A stretch of 6,616 nucleotides of DNA from Bacteroidota bacterium (GCA_022711195.1 JAKLFN010000114.1:1-6616), one strand, 5' to 3'; shown: positions 1-6,358, counted from the stretch's first letter. The notes: a model not told the origin generated them from the sequence alone. Made by a program: numbers and translations.

Positions 1-496
1 TCTGTATCGGGACGGGGTTGGATCCCAGCTTTTCTTTTATTTCATGTACGACCATGAAGAAATCAGCGCCGGCACGGTCCATTTTATTAATAAAGGCTAT
101 CCGGGGGACATTGTATTTGTTTGCCTGCCTCCAGACTGTTTCCGACTGTGGTTCTACGCCTCCTACGGCACAGAATACGGCCACGGCGCCGTCGAGGATC
201 CTCAGGGATCGTTCGACTTCGACTGTAAAGTCGACATGTCCGGGTGTATCGATGATATTGATTTTAAAATCCTGGCCGTTATATTTCCAGTATGTTGTTG
301 TGGCTGCAGAAGTAATAGTGATGCCTCTCTCCTGTTCCTGCACCATCCAGTCCATCTGGGCATTTCCATCATGTACCTCTCCCATCCGATGGGTACGGCC
401 GGTGTAGAACAGAATACGCTCTGTGGTCGTTGTCTTTCCGGCATCGATGTGGGCCATGATCCCGATGTTCCTGGTATATTGGAGGTTCTTATCCAT
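1..496 (-). CDS. fusA: Elongation factor G, N-terminal part (partial)
   Basis: This is the first 165 codons of EF-G, the GTPase that moves tRNAs and mRNA through the ribosome and works with RRF in ribosome recycling. The rest lies beyond the left edge. The start is ATG at 496, reading [20 protein letters not shown]. All G-domain motifs seen are canonical: the P-loop AHIDAGKT (15-22), switch I RGITITSA (57-64, with Thr60), DTPGH (83-87) carrying the catalytic His87, and NKMD (137-140). It follows rpsG after 24 nt, the usual str-operon order. A GAGG sits about 13 nt before the start, so the Shine-Dalgarno match is poor, as is common in Bacteroidota. It serves as an internal reference for the divergent EF-G paralogue at 1910-4066, which lacks several of these residues. 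Identification is very secure. Only the part in the window is judged intact. Confidence 0.97.
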   Translation of the reverse strand, partial: MDKNLQYTRNIGIMAHIDAGKTTTTERILFYTGRTHRMGEVHDGNAQMDWMVQEQERGITITSAATTTYWKYNGQDFKINIIDTPGHVDFTVEVERSLRILDGAVAVFCAVGGVEPQSETVWRQANKYNVPRIAFINKMDRAGADFFMVVHEIKEKLGSNPVPIQ

Positions 497-520
497 TATT
501 TCTTACTGCCTCACACTGTA

Positions 521-997
521 TTAAAAGCGGAAATGTGCAAATGCCTTGTTGGCTTCTGCCATCCTGTGGGTATCTTCTTTTTTCTTATAGGCACCGCCTT
601 CAAGCTTGTATGCAGCCATGATTTCTGCCGAGAGGCGTTCTGCCATTGAGTGGCCGGTACGCTTGCGTGCAAAGGAGATCATGTTTTTCATGCTGATGCT
701 CACCTTACGGTCGGGTCTTATTTCCATGGGTACCTGGAAAGTTGCACCACCAACACGCCGGGCTTTTACTTCGACCTGTGGTGTAATGTTTTCCATTGCC
801 TGCTTGAATATTTCGAGTGGTGTTTTACCTTCATTTTTAAATTTGTCGCCTACGATATCGAGTGAGTCATAGACGATTTTGTAAGCTGTTGATTTCTTAC
901 CGCTGTACATAAGATTATTGACAAACCTTGTTACATAGGGATCCTTGTATTTGGGATCCGGTAACAGAATCCTCTTCTTTGGTTTTGATTTTCTCAT
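521..997 (-). CDS. rpsG: 30S ribosomal protein S7
   Basis: It encodes S7, a primary 16S rRNA-binding protein that nucleates assembly of the small-subunit head and lies near the mRNA exit channel and E site. The 158-residue length is normal for Bacteroidota. The N-terminus MRKSKPKKR is basic. The core signature [20 protein letters not shown] (68-87) continues into FQVPMEIRP. The C-terminus [18 protein letters not shown] (141-158) matches the family's conserved tail. The start is ATG at 997, preceded by AAAGGAA (1005-1011), with 9 nt between the GG and the ATG. This is the best Shine-Dalgarno match in the window. The gene lies between rpsL (18 nt upstream) and fusA (24 nt downstream) and is presumably cotranscribed from the promoter at 1436-1468. 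In other bacteria S7 represses translation of the str operon; nothing in the short rpsL-rpsG gap here shows such a site clearly. Confidence 0.98.
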   Translation of the reverse strand: MRKSKPKKRILLPDPKYKDPYVTRFVNNLMYSGKKSTAYKIVYDSLDIVGDKFKNEGKTPLEIFKQAMENITPQVEVKARRVGGATFQVPMEIRPDRKVSISMKNMISFARKRTGHSMAERLSAEIMAAYKLEGGAYKKKEDTHRMAEANKAFAHFRF

Positions 998-1015
998 TAT
1001 CTTATTCCTTTAATG

Positions 1016-1390
1016 TTACTTTTTCGGCCTTTTGGCGCCATATTTGGATCTTCTCTGGGTACGGCCATCGACTCCGGAGGTGTCGAGAGCGCCTCTTACA
1101 AGGTGATAGCGGACACCGGGAAGGTCTTTTACCCTGCCGCCTCTTATAAGAACGATCGAGTGTTCCTGGAGGTTATGTCCTTCTCCGGGGATGTATGCGT
1201 TCACTTCTTTCTGGTTGGTAAGCCTTACCCTTGCCACTTTCCTCATAGCTGAATTAGGTTTCTTTGGCGTTGTTGTATAAACACGTACACAAACGCCTCT
1301 GCGCTGAGGACATGAATCAAGAGCCGGAGCCTTGCTTTTATCTACCAGTTCTTTCCTGCCTTTTCTGACTAACTGTTGAATTGTCGGCAT
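1016..1390 (-). CDS. rpsL: 30S ribosomal protein S12
   Basis: It encodes S12, which sits at the decoding centre and interface of the 30S subunit and affects decoding accuracy. The 124-residue protein starts [20 protein letters not shown] and contains the invariant stretches [20 protein letters not shown] (39-58) and [20 protein letters not shown] (69-88), ending KYGAKRPKK. Lys43 and Lys88, the positions most often changed in streptomycin-resistant mutants, are both wild type, so the S12-based genotype is streptomycin-sensitive. The frame is open further upstream to 1477, giving a 29-residue extension. That extension is AT-rich, does not resemble S12 and runs through the promoter, so ATG at 1390 is chosen. 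A GGA lies only about 4 nt before that start, so the Shine-Dalgarno match is weak. It is the first gene of the operon seen here, followed by rpsG after 18 nt. Confidence 0.98.
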   Translation of the reverse strand: MPTIQQLVRKGRKELVDKSKAPALDSCPQRRGVCVRVYTTTPKKPNSAMRKVARVRLTNQKEVNAYIPGEGHNLQEHSIVLIRGGRVKDLPGVRYHLVRGALDTSGVDGRTQRRSKYGAKRPKK

Positions 1391-1429
1391 ATTTCCATTA
1401 TTTAATATTAGTTTTTTACTCCAAAAAAT

Positions 1430-1470
1430 GGTTTGCAAAGGTATGAATATTATTTTTTTATTTGCAAACC
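1430..1470. repeat. Inverted repeat GGTTTGCAAA / TTTGCAAACC over the rpsL promoter
   Basis: GGTTTGCAAA at 1430-1439 is matched by its exact reverse complement TTTGCAAACC at 1461-1470, with 21 bp between. Each arm also contains the self-complementary octamer TTTGCAAA, and the octamers are 29 bp apart start to start. The arms overlap the -7 and -33 elements of the rpsL promoter. Part of the symmetry comes from the shared TTTG promoter elements, but the match continues beyond them. It could be an operator or simply a promoter with extended elements. Confidence 0.6.
1436..1468 (-). promoter_or_regulatory. Promoter of the rpsL-rpsG-fusA operon
   Basis: Read on the minus strand, TTTG (1468-1465) is followed after 21 bp by TACCTTTG (1443-1436). 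This fits the Bacteroidota housekeeping promoter pattern of a -33 TTTG and a -7 TAnnTTTG about 19-21 bp apart. Transcription would start near 1430, leaving a leader of roughly 40 nt before the rpsL ATG at 1390. Both elements lie inside a perfect 10-bp inverted repeat described separately. The start site is inferred, not shown. Confidence 0.8.
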
Positions 1471-1526
1471 AGGTCAATATTTTTGTTAAACAAAATTACA
1501 TACATATCTCCTGCTTCCATGAAATG

Positions 1527-1568
1527 CCAGACCCGTGGCCTTTCAGCATGTTTTGAAACTATGTCTGG
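1527..1568. repeat. Nested inverted repeat (possible hairpin or operator)
   Basis: CCAGAC (1527-1532) pairs with GTCTGG (1563-1568). Inside it, TTTCA (1541-1545) pairs with TGAAA (1554-1558) around an 8-nt loop, so the two stems can form at the same time as one interrupted hairpin. No U-run follows on either strand, so it is not a typical terminator. Its role is unknown, and chance is possible for stems this short. Confidence 0.35.
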
Positions 1569-1745
1569 TCAAACTTTGATGTAAGTTATGAACAGGTGAC
1601 TTCCCGACTTCTCCCGGAGAAAAATGCTTTTTAAACTTACCTGTGAAGGAAAAACCGGTACTCCTGCGTTTCAAAAAACTGGTGCAAAGAAAATAAATAT
1701 TTTGCAATTCTGCACTCTTTCATGAGCTGTTTTTACAAAAATTAT

Positions 1746-1753
1746 TATTTTTG
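1746..1753 (+). promoter_or_regulatory. Probable -7 box of the EF-G2 gene
   Basis: TATTTTTG followed by CC fits the Bacteroidota -7 consensus TAnnTTTG and is the best match on this strand ahead of the gene. No good TTTG lies 19-21 bp upstream, where the sequence is around CATGAG at 1721-1726. The promoter may therefore depend on an activator. Transcription would begin near 1760, giving a leader of about 150 nt. Confidence 0.55.
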
Positions 1754-1788
1754 CCACCCACTGAACAGAGATAATATATTAATATAGT

Positions 1789-1861
1789 CCCCCTTACCGA
1801 TCCCCAAAAAGGGTGGAAAGCTTAAAAACTCTCCTGCTTTGGCGGGTACCAGGAATGGGGG
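1789..1861 (+). other. Potential structured leader of the EF-G2 transcript
   Basis: Within the inferred 5' leader, CCCCC (1789-1793) can pair with GGGGG (1857-1861). Inside lie small hairpins: CCC-AAAAA-GGG (1803-1813), and CCTGC with GCGGG around a TTTG loop (1833-1846). The closing G-run is next to the AGGA (1851-1854) preceding a short upstream ORF, so pairing could affect access to it. The start of the element, TCCCCCTTACC (1788-1798), recurs exactly at 4081-4091 in the terminator of the same gene. Pairings were found by eye and no energy was calculated. No known riboswitch class is recognised. Confidence 0.35.
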
Positions 1862-1862
1862 T

Positions 1863-1892
1863 ATGAAGAAGAAAATAATTTGTAAAAAATAA
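1863..1892 (+). CDS. Possible 9-codon upstream ORF (leader peptide)
   Basis: ATG at 1863 opens a reading frame MKKKIICKK that ends at TAA (1890-1892), 17 nt before the EF-G2 start and in a different frame. AGGA (1851-1854) lies 8 nt upstream of this ATG, a better Shine-Dalgarno arrangement than that of the main gene. Five of nine residues are lysine, which mostly reflects the A-rich sequence. If translated it could couple ribosome behaviour to EF-G2 expression, but an AT-rich leader produces such short frames easily. Treat it as a hypothesis. Confidence 0.25.
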   Translation: MKKKIICKK

Positions 1893-1909
1893 TATAATAA
1901 GGTACAAAC

Positions 1910-4066
1910 ATGAAGACATACCAGACTGACCAGGTAAAGACCATTGCTCTCACAGGCAATTCAGGATCAGGGAAAACCATTCTGGGTGAAGCGATGCTCT
2001 TTAATGGCGGCATTGTCGAACGCAGAGGTACCATCGAAGGCAAAAATACAGCCTCCGATTACCGTCCGATAGAACATGAGAACGGCAACTCCATTTATTC
2101 AACAGTTCTCTACACTGAGTACCAGAATAAAAAGATCAATATCCTCGACACACCGGGACTGGACGACTTCAGCGGCGGGGTGATCTCTTCACTTTATGCA
2201 GCCGACTGTGCATTATTGCTTATCAATGTGCAGAATGGCGTTGAAGTGGGAACAGAGATACACTTCAGGCATGCGGAGAAAGTCCAGAAACCGATGATAA
2301 TAGTTATAAACGGGCTCGATCACGAGAAGGCAAACTTCGAGAAGTCTGTCGAAATGATGAAAGAGCGACTGAGCAACAATATCATCCTTGTACAATATCC
2401 TGTCAACGAAGGAACCGGTTTTAACGCTGTGATCGACCTTCTTAAAATGAAGATGCTCCGTTATGGTAAAGACGGGGGAAAAGCAGAAATAGCCGATATA
2501 CCTGCCGATCAGCAGGAAAAAGCAGAAGAGCTGCACAATGCCCTGGTTGAAAAAGCAGCAGAAAGCGACGAGTCTCTCATGGAGATCTTCTTCGCAAATA
2601 ACACACTCACCGAGGCAGAAATAAAGAAAGGTATTGCAAGGGGAATTCTTACCCGCGGGCTCTTCCCTGTATTATGTACCTCGGCAAAGCAAAATATTGG
2701 TGTCGATACACTTCTGGATTTCATCATCAGCGAAGCACCCTCCATCAATGATATGCCGGCTCCGAAAAACAGCAAGGGCAACATTGTAAAAGCCGATCCT
2801 GCCGGTCCTGCTTCAGTATATGTCTTCAAATCATCAATCGAAGAACATATAGGGGAGATCAACTACTTCAGGGTTTATTCAGGCAAGATAACTGAGAACC
2901 TTGATGTTGTGAACTCCAATAATTCCACCAAGGAGAGGCTTTCACAGCTTTATGTTTGTGCCGGCAAGAACAGGACAAGAGTTCCTGAGCTTCATACAGG
3001 TGATATAGGCGCTTTTGTGAAGCTGAAAAATACAAAGATGGATCATACCCTAAATGCTCCGGGCAACGACTGGAGATATGAAGGTGTTCAGTTCCCGGCG
3101 CCGAAATACAGGACAGCCATAAAGGCCCAGAGCGAGAGTGATGATGAAAAACTGGGTGAAGCGCTCAACAAATTACATCTCGAAGATCCCACAATTATAA
3201 TTGAATATTCAAAAGAGCTTAAGCAGATCATTGTCCACGGCCAGGGTGAATATCATCTGAATATCATGAAATGGCATCTCGACAATATCTATAAGATTCC
3301 TACGAACTTCAATCTGCCCAAGATCCCGTACCGTGAGACTATCACAAAGTCGGCGCAGGCCGATTACCGTCATAAGAAGCAGTCGGGTGGTGCCGGCCAG
3401 TTCGGGGAAGTGCACATGATCATCGAGCCTTACGAGGAGGGATCACCTGAGCTTACCACGATGAAGATCGGAGGAAAGGACCTGAAGCTTTCTGTGAGAG
3501 GCAAAGATGAGATAGAGCTCGACTGGGGAGGAAAACTCATATATTGTAACTGTATTGTAGGAGGATCAATTGACGCCCGTTTCATGCCTGCCATATTAAA
3601 AGGCATAATGGAAAAGATGGAAGTCGGTCCGCTTACCGGGTCTTATGCCCGCGACATAAGGGTATATGTATATGATGGCAAGATGCACCCTGTCGATTCG
3701 AACGAGATATCGTTCAGGCTTGCAGGCAGGAATGCTTTCAGCCAGGCTTTCAAGAAGGCGAATCCCAAGATCCTTGAACCTGTTTACGAAGTGGATATTA
3801 TGGTTCCGTCGGATCGTATGGGCGATGTCATCAGCGATCTTCAGGGACGCCGCGGAATGGTCCTTGGGATGTCGAGCGAAAAGAGGTTTGAGGTTATTAA
3901 GGCAAGGGTTCCGCTTGCCGAGATGAACAAATACTCAACAGCACTCAGCTCAATTACGGGTGGCCGTGCCATGTACACCATGAAATTTGCAGAATATGCA
4001 CAGGTTTCTTCTGACGTCCAGGAGACTGTTATAAAAGCATATACGGAAGAAGAGGAAGAGGAATAG
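1910..4066 (+). CDS. fusA2: EF-G2-type elongation factor G paralogue, probably GTPase-deficient
   Basis: This 718-residue protein has the full EF-G architecture: G domain (about 1-275), domain II (about 300-385), domain III (about 400-475) and domains IV-V (about 476-700), with an acidic tail of six Glu. The P-loop GNSGSGKT (16-23) is intact. Compared with the canonical EF-G at 1-496, the DTPGH motif is DTPGL (80-84), so the catalytic His is Leu84. The switch I RGITI is NGNSI (58-62), with Thr replaced by Ser61, and NKMD is NGLD (134-137). Domain IV keeps HKKQSGGAGQFG (488-499) and the tip HPVDS with His593. The protein closely resembles Bacteroides thetaiotaomicron EF-G2, reported to support translocation without GTP hydrolysis and to be induced on carbon limitation. 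The start ATG has AAGG (1899-1902) upstream. It is transcribed divergently from the str operon and ends at a terminator (4090-4128). The family call is secure. Loss of hydrolysis is inferred. Confidence 0.93.
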   Translation: MKTYQTDQVKTIALTGNSGSGKTILGEAMLFNGGIVERRGTIEGKNTASDYRPIEHENGNSIYSTVLYTEYQNKKINILDTPGLDDFSGGVISSLYAADCALLLINVQNGVEVGTEIHFRHAEKVQKPMIIVINGLDHEKANFEKSVEMMKERLSNNIILVQYPVNEGTGFNAVIDLLKMKMLRYGKDGGKAEIADIPADQQEKAEELHNALVEKAAESDESLMEIFFANNTLTEAEIKKGIARGILTRGLFPVLCTSAKQNIGVDTLLDFIISEAPSINDMPAPKNSKGNIVKADPAGPASVYVFKSSIEEHIGEINYFRVYSGKITENLDVVNSNNSTKERLSQLYVCAGKNRTRVPELHTGDIGAFVKLKNTKMDHTLNAPGNDWRYEGVQFPAPKYRTAIKAQSESDDEKLGEALNKLHLEDPTIIIEYSKELKQIIVHGQGEYHLNIMKWHLDNIYKIPTNFNLPKIPYRETITKSAQADYRHKKQSGGAGQFGEVHMIIEPYEEGSPELTTMKIGGKDLKLSVRGKDEIELDWGGKLIYCNCIVGGSIDARFMPAILKGIMEKMEVGPLTGSYARDIRVYVYDGKMHPVDSNEISFRLAGRNAFSQAFKKANPKILEPVYEVDIMVPSDRMGDVISDLQGRRGMVLGMSSEKRFEVIKARVPLAEMNKYSTALSSITGGRAMYTMKFAEYAQVSSDVQETVIKAYTEEEEEE

Positions 4067-4089
4067 TATCTTTTACCTCATCCCCCTTA

Positions 4090-4128
4090 CCCCCCTTTCC
4101 GCGGAGCGGAAGAAGGGGGTTATTTTTT
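4090..4128 (+). terminator. Intrinsic terminator of the EF-G2 gene
   Basis: The arm CCCCCTTTCCGC (4091-4102) pairs with GCGGAAGAAGGGGG (4106-4119) around a GGA loop, with a GA bulge in the right arm. TTATTTTTT (4120-4128) follows at once. It lies 24 nt after the EF-G2 stop codon, in the right orientation. Confidence 0.85.
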
Positions 4129-4150
4129 CGAAACATTTTCTCTTTAACTG

Positions 4151-4180
4151 AAAAGCCCCTCTCTCTTGGGAGAGGGGTTT
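4151..4180 (-). terminator. Terminator of the C25-HEAT gene, in a repeat-like sequence
   Basis: CCCCTCTC (4156-4163) pairs with GAGAGGGG (4170-4177) over a 6-nt loop, with AAG/TTT extending the stem. On the minus strand the hairpin is followed by CTTTT, so it can end transcription of the gene whose stop codon is at 4190-4192. The U-run is short. Adjacent GGGGAGAGG (4181-4189) continues the low-complexity C/T-G/A pattern up to that stop codon. Sequences of this style recur between genes in many Bacteroidota genomes, so it may be an interspersed repeat as well as a terminator. Confidence 0.65.
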
Positions 4181-4189
4181 GGGGAGAGG

Positions 4190-6355
4190 CTATTTCGGAT
4201 TTTTCAGCCTGTTGATTGTCTTCAGCGCTTCGTTCCTTACTTTCTCAGAGAATTTGTCCGATGAGGCGATCTCCCTGCAGGTCTTTTCGATCTCCTTTTT
4301 ATTATAGCTGTAGTTAAACCATCCGAAAGCTTCGATTAAAAGCAGAAGCTGCTGTTCGTCAGAACATTTCAATGCAAAGCTGCATAATGAAGGTATGCCC
4401 ACATGATAAGGCATATTCCTTAAAGTTTTAATTTCGAATATTTTTGTCTTTGCAGGCGTATCAGGAGAGCAAATAGCTTTAATGGTTTCGCTGGTGGAAT
4501 TGCAATCAGCCTCGATTCCTTTTTTGACCTTCGAGTAGATTTTACCTGAATAGTTTCCTGTCGTGTCGATATTAAGAAATGATTTGTCAAGCTCACGGAG
4601 AAGGGTTTCCTTATCGAAAAATCCATAAAGTGAATTCATCTGGAACACCTCACGATCTGAGATATTAGGATTCCCGGCCGATTTGATCAGTGCCGGAATA
4701 AGACGGGGATCTCCTGACTCAGAGGTAAATATCAGTGCAAAACGTCTTACCAGTTCATAGGAATCTTCCATGGCTGCCGATAGAACCTCAATAAAATTGT
4801 CATCTCCAATTGCTGCGAGGTTGATCAGGCATTCCATTCTTGTAGTTCCGTAAGGAGAAGCGAAATATTTCTCTTTCAGCAGGTTACTGGTACCGGGATA
4901 CTTGTTTTCCGATAATTTTCTTAATGACCATGCCTGTACGTCGGGATGCGGATATGAAGCAAGCTTCAGCAGCTTGCTGTTGCTGGTTGCGGCTTTCATA
5001 AGAGTCTCATAATCAACTTTACCGGAAGGTGTGAACCTGAAAGTCGGATCACCAATTATATGAGTCTCGGTAAAACCGTTAAACTTGTTAAGTTCACCTA
5101 TCCTCATTCCGAATCCCAGCAGGCCTGCCATCTCATCCGGAAACTTATCCTGCAGTGAATTGACTGTATTGGCCATTGCTGCAATAGTACCTGAATTGCC
5201 AAATACATAGTGTCCCGAAATATATTCATCGAGTTGGAATGAACCGTTAAAGCAGGCATCGAACATAATAAACCTCGGTCGGGGAGTATAGTTTTTAAGA
5301 TCAGCTGCAGAAACATCCATGTCGGCATAGTAAACTGAATCTTTGAATGTCTGGTTTTTATCATTTGCCAGATCGAACCAGGCTTCAGGAACGCCGAGCC
5401 ATTCCATATAGTTCTTTTTTGCCGCATCCTTGTCCCTGGCGTCGCGAACCTTGGATCTCAGGTAGAACTTAATACTTTCCACACTACCCTGAACACCCAT
5501 GGCGGGGGGTTCACCGTCGAGAAGCTGAAGGTCGGTATAGCCATGATGATGAAGGAGTGCGATGTCAAAATCCTGGCTTGAGAGTGTTGATAGCAACCTG
5601 AATTTTATATGATCGTCGAATGAGAAATCAATGAATTCAAGGCCGTTCTTCTGCCTGTTCAGCTGCGGAAACTGCTGGAGCAGAGCTGCTTTCTCATCGA
5701 GCCTGGCTATCATCGACTCGGAGTTATATCCATGTCCGGCAAAGAACAACACCTCATCGACAGGATTGATTTCATTATGTGCTGCCACAACCTTCTTAAG
5801 GTAAGCCTTCAGTAAAGAAAAGTCCTTGTCCCAGGGGATCCTTATCCGGCCTGTATAAATATCAGGCGTAACTGTCTGCGGTGAATCATGCCTCAAGCTG
5901 TAGTAATGAAGGTGTTTGAAAACAGTATCATGTTTCAGGTAGTCGAATTTCAGGTCAAAATCCTCGTAGAATCTGTCTGATGTAACCGAGGATCTTTCCC
6001 ACGGGTATCTTTCCTGGTCCATCTTAAAAGCTGATGTCATGTGCTGGGCATCCCTCAGCATCGGAACAGGAATATCGCCAATAAATACAGCGCCTTCAAA
6101 ACCTTTATTGCTATTATACAATTTCCTCAGCTCCCTGCGGATTGAATCGGGGTGACCCCATTTATCTATTATGATAATGTTGGTCAACCCTTCCTTCAGC
6201 AATGTTTGCGAATAAAGTTCAATCTGCTCCCTGGCACCTTCATAACTGGCTTTATCGGTGATTATGGCAAATTTCTGTGAAAAAAGTGCTGTTGTTCCTG
6301 TAAAAAGAAGTAAAACTGTAAGAAAACAGTATCGCAGTATATTATTCATTTTCAT
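4190..6355 (-). CDS. Secreted C25 (gingipain-like) caspase-fold protein with C-terminal HEAT-like repeats
   Basis: This is a 721-residue predicted exported protein. Residues 1-27 form a signal peptide (basic start, hydrophobic FLTVLLLF core, ending ALFSQ) with no lipobox cysteine. Residues about 28-445 resemble the C25 peptidase region: GAVFIGDIPVP (88-98), IYTGRIRIP (166-174), DIALLHHHGYTD (264-275) with candidate catalytic His271, FDACFNGSF (365-373) with candidate nucleophile Cys368, and the closing HIIGDPTFRF (432-441). Family knowledge supports a His-Cys dyad cleaving peptide bonds; the substrate is unknown. A second GHG (207-209) and a long insertion between His and Cys are unusual. Residues about 449-721 are helical HEAT-like repeats, suggesting a binding scaffold. 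No type IX secretion C-terminal domain is apparent, so a periplasmic site is likely. The start at 6355 has no Shine-Dalgarno; Met3 (6349) is an alternative. It begins 3 nt after the upstream gene, implying one transcript. Confidence 0.8.
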   Translation of the reverse strand: MKMNNILRYCFLTVLLLFTGTTALFSQKFAIITDKASYEGAREQIELYSQTLLKEGLTNIIIIDKWGHPDSIRRELRKLYNSNKGFEGAVFIGDIPVPMLRDAQHMTSAFKMDQERYPWERSSVTSDRFYEDFDLKFDYLKHDTVFKHLHYYSLRHDSPQTVTPDIYTGRIRIPWDKDFSLLKAYLKKVVAAHNEINPVDEVLFFAGHGYNSESMIARLDEKAALLQQFPQLNRQKNGLEFIDFSFDDHIKFRLLSTLSSQDFDIALLHHHGYTDLQLLDGEPPAMGVQGSVESIKFYLRSKVRDARDKDAAKKNYMEWLGVPEAWFDLANDKNQTFKDSVYYADMDVSAADLKNYTPRPRFIMFDACFNGSFQLDEYISGHYVFGNSGTIAAMANTVNSLQDKFPDEMAGLLGFGMRIGELNKFNGFTETHIIGDPTFRFTPSGKVDYETLMKAATSNSKLLKLASYPHPDVQAWSLRKLSENKYPGTSNLLKEKYFASPYGTTRMECLINLAAIGDDNFIEVLSAAMEDSYELVRRFALIFTSESGDPRLIPALIKSAGNPNISDREVFQMNSLYGFFDKETLLRELDKSFLNIDTTGNYSGKIYSKVKKGIEADCNSTSETIKAICSPDTPAKTKIFEIKTLRNMPYHVGIPSLCSFALKCSDEQQLLLLIEAFGWFNYSYNKKEIEKTCREIASSDKFSEKVRNEALKTINRLKNPK

Positions 6356-6358
6356 ATA

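Larger units (their letters stand above)
1391..1909. other. Divergent intergenic region between rpsL and the EF-G2 gene
   Basis: This 519-bp stretch holds no convincing gene. From left to right it contains the rpsL leader and promoter (to about 1470), then AT-rich sequence, then a run of short inverted repeats. These are CCAGAC/GTCTGG at 1527-1532 and 1563-1568, GTAAGTT/AACTTAC at 1581-1587 and 1634-1640, ACAGGT/ACCTGT at 1592-1597 and 1639-1644, and the compact dyad TTCTCCCGGAGAA at 1609-1621. Next come the -7 box of the rightward gene (1746-1753) and its leader. CTCCTGC occurs three times (1509-1515, 1661-1667, 1831-1837). The two transcripts diverge from here, so activators or repressors of either operon could bind in 1470-1745. 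A short structured RNA cannot be excluded but no known family is recognised. Confidence 0.7.

Noticed and set aside
44..649. 201-codon open frame on the plus strand opposite fusA and rpsG
   Set aside because: It is antisense to two clearly identified conserved genes, and its translation is cysteine- and histidine-rich with no recognisable family.
1391..1477. In-frame 29-residue N-terminal extension of S12
   Set aside because: It reads through the promoter, is AT-rich and unlike any S12, and the protein aligns from MPTIQQLV at 1390 with normal length.
1491..1498. TAATTTTG on the minus strand as a second rpsL promoter
   Set aside because: It matches TAnnTTTG, but no TTTG lies about 21 bp upstream, and the better two-element promoter is closer to the gene.
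1519..1584. 21-codon frame MKCQTRGLSACFETMSGQTLM in the divergent gap
   Set aside because: It has no Shine-Dalgarno and no promoter box at a sensible distance, and a frame this short is expected by chance.
1668..1676. GTTTCAAAA as the partner of TTTTGAAAC at 1551-1559
   Set aside because: The arms are about 108 bp apart and A/T-rich, so chance explains the 9-bp match.
1822..2043. 73-codon minus-strand frame across the EF-G2 start
   Set aside because: It overlaps the start and P-loop region of the EF-G2 gene in antisense and resembles no known protein.
3666..3926. 86-codon plus-strand frame inside EF-G2
   Set aside because: It is an arginine-rich shadow in another frame of domain IV-V coding sequence, which is itself conserved.
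4047..4063. GAA/GAG run at the end of EF-G2 as a tandem repeat or slippage site
   Set aside because: It simply encodes the acidic Glu tail; the frame is intact to the stop and a terminator follows.
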